DNA of 64,000 nucleotides, from contig JACGWO010000010.1 in assembly GCA_034509735.1 (NCBI GenBank), forward strand, positions 8,197,193 to 8,261,192, given 5' to 3'. This document shows, piece after piece, positions 55,831 to 64,000 of the stretch; the first letter of the stretch is position 1, and the number at the start of each line of letters is the position of its first letter. The notes beneath the pieces were generated by a model. The model was not told the origin of the DNA. It was given only the letters and a program-made list of their open reading frames with translations, and ran no database searches. Source of the stretch: Sesamum alatum. Taxonomy: Eukaryota; Streptophyta; Magnoliopsida; Lamiales; Pedaliaceae. A program made the position numbers and the translations under genes.

Positions 55831-57770
55831 TGCGGTCCTCACATTACCATAATTTTTAAACTGTACTCATAAATACAAAGAATAACCAAATTTTTATAGT
55901 ATGTCTTAACATTTGTACCAATTAGATAAAAAAAAAAACAATAAATCCACTAACTATTTTATTTGTTTATATCGATAAAATTAAAGTTGGCATATATTAA
56001 AATTTCCGTACATGTGGAAGTTGTACAGAAGCACTAGCTAGCCCTTGAAGGCCATCTGATATGTCGAAAGTTTTAAGCACTATTCACAATATATAGCAGT
56101 TAATTTAAACTTTAAATGGAATAAACATAAAAAAATAAAATCAATAAAAGAGAAAAGAAAATTATTTTAGTTGTAATGATACACGCGGTGTTTATGTTGA
56201 TGTTTTCATTTTTAATTTTTAGTTTTTCAAATAGTAATTAAAGTGAAAATATGTTTGTTTATACGTACTTTATTGAAAACAGATTGATTTGACACCACAG
56301 TACAATATAAAACACAATTAACTAATCCAAATATATTCTCATTTTCATATAAAAATCAATATAAAATTAAAAATACATATTTTCTACTTAAAATTAAAAA
56401 TAAAAACATAAACAATCAGATTGGTAGATTTTGGCCTCTCGAAGTCAATGACTTGGTGTAGTAGATAGAACACTGCACTCATTATACGTGCACACATGAT
56501 GATGAAGATCCGAACTGATCAAAGAATCCTCTTACTTGTTCTTGTTAGAAAATGACAGAAGCAACATAAATTCCGTCGGAATATCTTTCAAGAATATTCT
56601 TTTTTGAGTTTTTTTTTTATCTATCATTCTTTATTTCTTTAATTATTTTTTTGGTTTTTATTTTTCTTTCTCTCGTCTCTACTTCCACGTCTCTTTTTTT
56701 TTCTTCACTTTTTATCAAATATTTTTTAATATTTTTATTGTTAAATACACTTATTAACAAGACATTTATAATAAGTTAAGGCTTAATTGGAAGAAATAAT
56801 TACAATGCAAATCAAACTATTAAACCAAGGCTCAATACGAGGAGATGATCACATCCTTGATCAAAAGCAAGTCCATTTTATCCTTGGAAATCATGCTTTA
56901 TTGAGGAAAAAGAAGACAAAATAAAAATTAAGTCCAAAAATTTCGAAATTACCCTTTGGTAATAGAAAAACGCAACCGAGCCTGCAAGAAAGAACCCATC
57001 CTCTCTAGTTTGTCATCTCTGAAAAATCTGGTCTAATTCTTATTTCAAGCAAGGGAAAAAATTAAACAATTGAACCCTTTAGAATCTTCTCACAAAGTAG
57101 ATGTCTGTTGGTTTAATTTGATGAGTTTTTCCTTCTTTTTTTTTAATACCTCATAAGATTTTTATCAGAAATTGCTTTTAGTAATTGAACCGACCTATTA
57201 AATAACATTCTTAACTTCAATAGTCAAAATTATCTCAATCCAAGAGTCTTTTCTCAGAAATTGCTTTTAGTAACAATTTATGAAATATGAAAATGGAAGA
57301 AATAAAAAACAAAACTTGAGAAGCAAATGAAAAATAATTGCATTCCAATTTATGCGATCAACAAATTTCGACCAGGATAATTTGCAGTTCATGATGTTTG
57401 TATGGGGGCGACTTTCTACACTTGCAACTTAAACTTAAAAACTTAGGTAAATAATGATTTGAGTGACGATAAGACAAAAATATTATAATAAACTTTCAAA
57501 TAGAAATTGGCATAAAAATTTGTGTATTGAAAGAAAGAAATGGGAATGAACAACTTGCAAAAAGTATTCTCCCACAAGAAAGGGCTGCAAGTTTATACTG
57601 CAAGGATTTTATTTTATTTTATTTTATTTTTTTTTTACGTGGGCAGCATATATTAAGGGTGATAATTCTAATTAATATATATTTTTTAAAGTGATAATTA
57701 ATTTTTAAAATTTAAAATTAATTGTGCACACCCCTTGAGTGGTTGCGTATACTAGTATATATGTATATTA
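55831..57770. other. gene-free interval
   Basis: No supported gene. Near 56448-56520 a stretch (TTGGTGTAGTAGATAGAACACTGCACTC...GATCCGAACTG) resembles a tRNA-derived SINE head with weak A- and B-box words, not enough to call. A (TTTTA)n run lies at about 57607-57635. Confidence 0.4.
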
Positions 57771-58668
57771 TGGCGAAGCCAGAATGTCAGCTTAGCCCTG
57801 TCAAAATTTAATTAATTAGTTTGGTAAATAAAAATATTAAATTCATAAAAAAAAAAATTTACCATATGATCATCATAAATTAAATAAATACAATGATATA
57901 AGTACAATTAATTCTTATAGCTATTATCCCAATGAGGGGACCGTTAGAATTTACAAGTAAAAAATTTCGCGGTCTCTTAATAACAAATTTATCCATTATT
58001 TGAAAATTAAAACTTACATTTACATAATCATAAATTTCAAAAAAAAAAAAGAAAAATCACAATCAACTTTTATATCTAAGCTTGTTTATTTGTCTTGATA
58101 GGCTTGAATAAAAAGTTACCAAATAAAATTATAAACAATTAATTTAAAAATTTGAATAATGAACATTAAAAAATCGACATAAATAATAAATTTCTTCCGA
58201 TCAATTCGTACATTCTTTTGGGCTCTCTCTGCAAGAACCGAAAAAATAATTAATCTAAAGAAACTAAAATTTATTTTATCTAATAAATTAAACAGAATTA
58301 TAAAACTATCAAAAGAAACAAATTGATCAAAAATCAAAATATATAAATTGAAAAGCAATAACAGATAACATAAAAGCAAGAGGAATTTCGAAAAAAAAAA
58401 ATTATAACATGGTGTTGAAAAAAATCATAAGATAAGAATTTTTTCTTTTGGCTAAGTGAAAACTGTATGGTTCTAACTAATTAAGAGAAACTAAAATGGA
58501 GATGTTGAAAAAATTATTGTTTAAACAAGTTAATTTGAATTTTTATTATTAATTTTTTTAATAGACAAGACAAATTTAAGCCTGAAATTTAATAGACTAA
58601 TAGCTCTACACCAGAGCCAAGCCCTGTCGGCCGCTAGAGCTCGACGGGGCCTGGCTTCGCCCCTGTGT
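57771..58668. mobile_element. repeat element with GC-rich inverted ends, about 0.9 kb
   Basis: Left end GGCGAAGCCAGAATGTCAGC; the complement of the right end is GGGGCGAAGCCAGGCCCCGT. The right part (AGCCAAGCCCTGTCGGCCGC...CGACGGGGCCTGGCTTCGCC) is itself palindromic and stands out in an AT-rich background. The interior is AT-rich, with stop-rich frames only. A related copy in the opposite orientation starts at 63752. Superfamily not assigned; no exact TSD seen. Confidence 0.5.
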
Positions 58669-59300
58669 ATATATAGCGGAATTTGTTGTAGTATAGTTGT
58701 TCATGGAAAGGGTAGTTAAACTTGAACAACTAATTAGGTCTAATTTAATTGGCGAAATTGAGATCCCATGATTATGAGATCGTGAATTCCAGTTTCACCT
58801 AAGTGTGTATATTAATCTACTAAAGAGTAATCGTTTATCTACAGAAATTATTATGTGATGATCATTAATATGTTAATTATTACATAGTTGTCAACATGAA
58901 ATTTACTTATAATGTAATTATAACCATTTACAGAAAAAGGAAAAGAAAAGAAAAAATGCTAGTTCAACCAATTTCTAAATTAACTTTTGCAAATCCAATA
59001 AAATATACAATCAAAGAAATTCCTATAATAATATTTTATCTTTGGTACAACAAAACCAGAAAATTTAAATACTTATTTTACTTTCGTATCAATTAAAGTG
59101 TCTTTGAATAAATAGTGCGAATATTCCCTCAATCACGTCAAACGGATTTTCAGCCATAATTGTAGCTTGAGAAAGTACCCTCTTCACCCAACACATTCCA
59201 AATAAATATATTGTGTAAGTCAATGTTATGATCACTCGTGCCGTGAAATTTTCGGGGAAATTATTTAAAAATTGCAAAAAAAAAAAATTAAAAATGGTGC
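58669..59300. other. gene-free interval
   Basis: No supported gene. The piece at about 58750-58800 (GGCGAAATTGAGATCCC...GTGAATTCCAGTTTCACC) is vaguely tRNA/SINE-like but too weak to call. Confidence 0.4.
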
Positions 59301-59691
59301 GATTTGAGGAGGTTTTTGAATTTAGGCGGAGACGGGATGCTCCATGTAACTTTTAAAGAAAAAAAGTTTCAACTGAAGACGGGAATAAAGATCCCTTCTT
59401 CACTGAAAAGTGATTTTTCAGTATCCCGTCTCCAGGTTGCTGTGACGCATGCATGTTGTATGTCAGCGGAAACAGGGTATGTGACCCAATCTCCTATGCA
59501 ACATTCAGGGGGTCCCATTCGACCCGTGTCTGATTGACGCATGCTTCACCATATGAAGCATGCAAGCCAGCTGTGCCTTTGTTTTTCTCTATAAGAGGGT
59601 GAAGTGGAAGTTTGCATTCTTCACTTCACTCACAACAAATTTACCTTTATAAATTACATTGAATTTTTAATCTTTTTTGATAGTTATATTA

Positions 59692-60480
59692 TGGCGAGTT
59701 TTGATTCACGTGATATAAGTGTGTTGTACGACCAAAGAAATCATCGTTATGAAGATGTGTCCTTAAATGAGGACACACATTTAATAGTACGGCGTGACGA
59801 TATTACCTTTTTTTTTTTTTTAAATCTTCAACTGATCCCCACGTCATCCTCGAGTTCTACAAGCACTATATAACATGGATTTTTTTGGGAGTTTTTCGGT
59901 GTTGTCATATTAAAATTGACTAACACCTCATTACCGCTTTAGTAGAGAGATGGCACCCTGAAACTCATACTTTCCATTTTTCGGTAAGGGAGGCGACTGT
60001 TACACTGCAGGACATCGCAATTATCTGGCATCTTCCGGTAGGCGGTAATCTTATCACGGGAGTAGATATGCGGCGCACGATTCCACAATGGCAGGAACAC
60101 TACTTTAACTTGTTGGGGTTTGTTCCGGATGAGAATGCATTTAAAAGCTCCCGGATAAGACTACCTGTTTTACATGACTGGCTGGTGGCCAACACGTGTG
60201 ATGATGACAACCCTTTGGAGGAAGTATTGCAAGACGCACGTGTATGTGCTTTGTGCATTCTTGGTGAGTCGTTGTGTCCCGATGCCACCGGCAATGTGTG
60301 TTCCTATTGTATTTACAACACATGCAGGACACTGAAGGTGGTCCCGCTAACTGGGGTAATGCGGTGTTGGGATATATGTACAGGGAGCTTTGTATTGCAT
60401 CACAACGCAGTAAAATAAATATAGGTGGGGTTATGCAATTGTTACAAATATAGGCATGGTCCCGTATTACAACCATAGCA
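59692..60480 (+). pseudogene. plant mobile domain (PMD, MAIN-like) protein fragment
   Basis: Starting at the ATG at 59692 the frame reads MASFDSRDISVLYDQRNHRY, the usual start of PMD proteins. After frameshifts near 59810 and 59920 it gives LITALVERWHPETHTFHF, EATVTLQDIAIIWHLPVGG, then RRTIPQWQEHYFNLLGF and CALCILGESLCPDATGN. A last shift near 60350 leads to YMYRELCIASQRSKINIGGV and LLQIWAWSRITTIAPIR. PMDs occur in MAIN/MAIL genome-silencing proteins and in many transposon-borne copies. A candidate leader and TATA-like CTATAAGAGG (59589) precede it. Broken and carried next to a MULE transposase, it is most likely transposon-borne. Confidence 0.75.
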
Positions 60481-60501
60481 CCGATTCGGTCCAGTGATGT
60501 G

Positions 60502-61720
60502 TTAAAAGTATGTCCAACCAAATCGATGTTTTATAGTCTGTTGAATATATTTTATGTCATATGCTGGATATTGACGAACCATACTCAGCAAATGTGTTAC
60601 AATCATACCCTTACCCAGGTTACGATGAGCAATAGAAATTTCATTCATCAGGCACGTATGTGGTCCCACATACTTGGTAATCTTAAATAAACCTATTTTA
60701 GACTTGAATATTCCTCGTAGCATCCAACTGCATCCAATCTCTGCTTCATTTTTGCACGCAACCTTCCATAGTTTTGATTTGCTCTCAACCACGTGGTATT
60801 CTCGTCTTGCCCATCACACCGAGAAATCTTGAACACTCACAATCAAGTGGTCCTTACTTTTGAAAATCATTCCACATGCGAGCTCTCCGCAATTTGAGTC
60901 ATAAAAATCCCCCTATTTACCAGTAGGGATATCCAGGAAGTCAACAAGTACCTCGGCATGTGTCATAGTGAAAAATGAAATAACAGGATATAGAGAAGAC
61001 CGTTCAGATGCAGCAGGCATGTTCAAATCAATGGTCTGTTGTTGTTGACCTGTTGACTCAGAACCACCGCCTCCAAGCATATTCGACATAACTGGAATGC
61101 TGACTTTATCGTCATTTTCAAGATCCTCATCAGCTTGAATCTCTTCCTCAACCTCATCCAATTATGAGTTCAGTGCATTATCATTTAAGAAACTATCCGC
61201 TTCGAGGTCATCATTCGAATCGTCACTGTCGTCCTTGTGGTATATGGATGGACCTGCATGATTTTCATTTAGCCTAACCCTGTCCATCGCCTGAGTAACT
61301 GTTGGCAAGTTGGGTACATCTTATGTTAACATAGATATATATGCGCCCCGATCACCAACAAATGGGTCATCTGGTATGATATTTTCACAAATCTTCTCCA
61401 TTTCAACAAAAATATCAACTTACAAATTTTCACTCGCGGGACCGAAAAAATTGCACATCTCGATCTGTCTTAATATGCAACACCGTCTCCCGCCATCGAC
61501 CACCACTACAACTTGTGTACTTAACATATATTTGTAACTTACAATCTACCCTACGGAGGCTAAGTTCTTCAAACAAAATCGACTCTAGTTCAACAAATAT
61601 AGTATTATGACATATTTTCATAAATCGGACAGTAGGACGATCATAACCCACACAATTATATGACTCAATTCGTTGACCTCCATAAAATATAATAATATTA
61701 ATATTGTTTTGCTCTGCCAT
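60502..61720 (-). pseudogene. MuDR-type (MULE) transposase, N-terminal half
   Basis: On the - strand the protein starts MAEQNNINIIIFYGGQRIES (61720), a PB1-like N-terminal part with FVELESILFEELSL and KYTSCSGGRW. It continues through an acidic linker (KDDSDDSNDDLEAD, EDLENDDKVSIPV) to the MuDR zinc-binding domain: GMIFKSKDHLIVSVQDFSV, VESKSKLWKVACKNEAEIG, then VGPHTCLMNEISIAHRNLGK and VRQYPAYDIKYIQQTIKHRFG, ending at 60502 just before the MULE catalytic domain. Stops occur near 61430, 61165 and 60910. The DDE domain and SWIM zinc finger are missing. It converges on the PMD fragment, ending about 20 bases from it. Confidence 0.8.
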
Positions 61721-61739
61721 ATTTTCACAAAAAAAAAAT

Positions 61740-62099
61740 ATATAAAATCATCACTACAAAAACGAGCTAAAGCTTATATAACGTAAAATTTTAAGAATTT
61801 TAAAGTAGATGAGGTTTTTAACAAATAAAAAAATTCTGAATAATAAAAAAATTAAATATAATCCTAAAATATGTATCCATTTAAGATTAAAAAAAAAAGA
61901 AATTAATTAGGTTCTATATCTTGAAGATGAGATTTTAGATAAATATATCTTATATTTTTTTTTAATTTATACGAATCTTATCTCTAAGATTGTCTAGAAA
62001 AAATCTTATTTGTTAGAAAAATAATCTATTTCAAATATATTATATATTTATTTTGCACTTATCAGAAATCTTACCTCCAAGATTATAATGTTAATTCAA
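61740..62099. other. AT-rich gene-free interval
   Basis: No gene. ATATCTTATATTTTTTTTTA and AGATTGTCTAGAAAA/AGAAATCTTACCTCCAAGATT-like inverted words, nothing assignable. Confidence 0.4.
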
Positions 62100-62800
62100 T
62101 TTGTATTTATTCTTTTGTATCTTTGTATACACCAGTGTTTTTATATATATTATAGTTTCATCCATTAAAATTTTTTTAGTTAAATTTTGTTTTTTTTCAT
62201 ATTTCATTCTGTTTTGTTTATATTTTTCTACAAGAAGAAATAGATTTATTTAGTGTTAATAGGTATGTACTTGTTTTAACATTTATTTGTATGATTCTAC
62301 TTATCAATCTGCTTTTATTTTATTATTATTTAAATATTCACCACTTTTAATCATTTTATACACCATTTTTTTTATATGTTATAGTCCATTCATTAAAGTT
62401 TATTTTATAGTTTAATCTGTTGTTTTTATTTCAGATTTTATTTTATATTTATTTTTACTTTGGTTTTGGTTTTCCTACAGAGTGGAATATTAAGTTATTT
62501 AATAGGTACATATTTCGTTTAACATTTATTTCTATGATTCTATACTTAATTTGGAATTTAGTTTAATTTATATTTATATACCCTTTTGTACCTTTTTATA
62601 CACCAAGTTTTTTATATATTATAGTTTCATCATTAAATTTTTATTTTATAGCTTAATTTTGTCGTTCTTTTTCAGACTTCAATTTTTATTTTTTTTTATT
62701 TTTTTTTGTGTGTGTGTTTGGTCTACTAATGATGTTTTACAAGATGGAAAGAATCACCAAATTTTAATTTTTGTGTATTAGTACTTTCTAGAACTAATCT
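62100..62800 (+). repeat. degenerate tandem repeat, period about 231-240 bp, three units
   Basis: The words ACACCA...TTTTTTATAT(A/G)T(A)TTATAGT(TTC)ATT recur at 62129, 62360 and 62600. Each is followed by a T-rich stretch with TTTTTTC(A)(GA/T)(C/A)TT. Between units one and two, and two and three, a second shared block reads AATAGGTA(T/C)GTAC/ATATTT..GTTT(T)AACATTTATTT(G/C)TATGATTCTA. Confidence 0.75.
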
Positions 62801-63751
62801 AAATATGATTCTACTAAATATATGATCATATGTTTTGTAAATCTTTACATTCACATATAAATATATGTATATTCATGTTTGTGCAATTTGAACTCTTTTT
62901 CAGAAAAAGTCCACAATGACCGCTTGAGTTTTGTTTTCTTCTTGTTTTTATTTTACTTTAATTGAAAATTTTGTAGGTACGTGTTAGATTAACAATAAAC
63001 ACAAAGATTTATTCAATTCCTAATATATCTTAAACACTATTTTCATTTTTCGTTTTGTAGTTTTAACTTAAAGCTTAAACGATATATAATACTTTCTTTT
63101 GCTTTTGGCTTTTGTATTCCTTGATTTATTTATTTTTGGTGATTAAAAATGATATGATAATCAGACAATTTTGTTTCATTAATATGTGTATACATATATG
63201 TTTATAGTTAGGAATTAACATAATATTTCATCATTCCTATTATGACTTTTCTCATCACCAATACCTATTAACTCATTAAAACTAAGTTTTGATTCTTCAT
63301 ATTTTTTTTTCCTAATAAGTAAGATCATTTTATATATATGTATTTTAATATAGTTTTTTATGGAAGATAAATTATATAATACAAATAATACATTTAAATA
63401 ATTTTTTATATTTTATATTTTTATATAAGGCTGGATATATGGAAAAAGTGATCTACATATTTAATAGAATGTCATAATTATTTAAAGGTAATCATCATAT
63501 AAATACAAACTTTTAATAAGTAGAAATAGTTGTATGTGTAGAAAAATATCATTTTCGATAACAACTAAAATAGGATAAAAATTCAAAATTACTATGTCTT
63601 ACCTATTAAAAATGAAAGTTTTATTTTACATAAAAGATTCATTTGTAGTGCAATATATTATAAAAAAATTATTTATTTTAAAATATATAAATATATGTAT
63701 AATTATGCATAGCACGGGTTCTATGCTATTATATATATATAATATATATAT
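62801..63751. other. AT-rich gene-free interval
   Basis: No supported gene; AT runs near 63730-63751. Confidence 0.4.
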
Positions 63752-64000
63752 AGGGGTGGAGCCAGGCCCCGTCGAGCCCTAGTGGCCGTCAGGGCTTGGC
63801 TCCGACATAGATCTATTAGTCTATCAAGTTCTAGGCTTGAACTTATCTTGCTTATTAGAAAAATTAATAATAAAGATTTAAATTAACTTATTTAAAAAAT
63901 AATTTCTTCACATCCCCATTTTTAGATTCTCTTAACTAGTTAAAATCACACGGTTCTCACTTAATCAAGAAGAAAAATTTGCGATTTTGTGATTTTCTCA
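63752..64000 (-). mobile_element. partial inverted copy of the 57771-58668 repeat, cut by the window edge
   Basis: Starts GGGGTGGAGCCAGGCCCCGT, close to the complement of the right end of 57771-58668, then repeats its CGTCAGGGCTTGGCTCC, TATTAGTCTATCAAGTTC-like, AATTAATAATAAAGATTTAAA-like, ACATCCCCATTTTTAG- and ACGGTTCTCACTTAA-like words in reversed order. It continues past the window. Confidence 0.75.

Noticed and set aside
56448..56520. Possible tRNA-derived SINE head
   Set aside because: A- and B-box words are too weak and I see no poly(A)/T tail or TSD.
58750..58800. Possible SINE or tRNA-like segment
   Set aside because: Cannot fold a cloverleaf by eye; no box pair at correct spacing.
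60100..60521. Open frames antisense to the PMD fragment
   Set aside because: Shadows of the + strand PMD frame, with no domain of their own.
62551..62781. 76-residue Phe/Tyr/Leu-rich open frame
   Set aside because: T-rich repeat sequence read as protein; part of the 231-240 bp repeat.

Overview
The window looks like eukaryotic nuclear DNA from a flowering plant, most likely a eudicot. It is AT-rich and crowded with Ty1/copia, Ty3/gypsy, CACTA, Mutator-like, pogo-like and Helitron-like sequence, and it holds two plant-specific genes. A Lamiales-type asterid is a weak guess from memory of similar copia and CACTA families. I saw no rRNA, tRNA, CRISPR array or bacterial-type operon.

Only two genes look intact. 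A P-class pentatricopeptide repeat (PPR) gene lies on the + strand at 7956-9494, probably with a 5' UTR exon and a 2 kb 5' UTR intron upstream. An intronless armadillo-repeat gene of the ARO (ARMADILLO REPEAT ONLY) family lies on the - strand at 29052-30998. A run of exon-like reading-frame islands at about 12330-13200 looks like a decayed gene I cannot name.

Layout. 1-3348: 5' half of a decayed copia element on the - strand, with LTR and primer-binding site. 3994-4734: probable solo gypsy LTR. 4754-5593: pogo-like DNA transposon with a broken transposase end. 5700-10000: PPR gene. 10.5-17.8 kb: non-coding interval with a short and a 2.6 kb Helitron-like element, Mutator-type MITEs with 9-bp target-site duplications (TSDs), local tandem duplications and a pogo-family MITE. 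18.8-24.9 kb: decayed copia element with a 1.97 kb 3' LTR, abutting the RNase H end of a second copia (24.9-26.6 kb). 27.25-28.35 kb: probable solo gypsy LTR. 29.0-31.2 kb: ARO gene. 31.3-34.7 kb: MITE-rich intergenic DNA. 34706-39844 and 40717-48226: two related CACTA transposons in the same orientation, each with matching termini and a 3-bp TSD. 49.4-51.3 kb: more MITEs. 52.2-55.8 kb: 5' part of a Tat-like gypsy element. 57.8-58.7 kb and 63.75 kb to the end: inverted copies of another repeat. 59.3-61.7 kb: a plant mobile domain pseudogene tail-to-tail with a MuDR-type transposase pseudogene. 62.1-62.8 kb: a degenerate 230-240 bp tandem repeat.

The most informative structures are the CACTA pair and the mobile-domain/MULE pair. 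The smaller CACTA has lost the segment between its two genes, so a tnp2-like frame now runs into a TnpA-like frame. The larger keeps both genes and carries an internal cluster of the GGAACGGT subterminal motif just upstream of the TnpA-like gene, which could be an autoregulatory promoter. Nothing here proves a wholly new system. Every coordinate and homology comes from reading alone; no database search was run.
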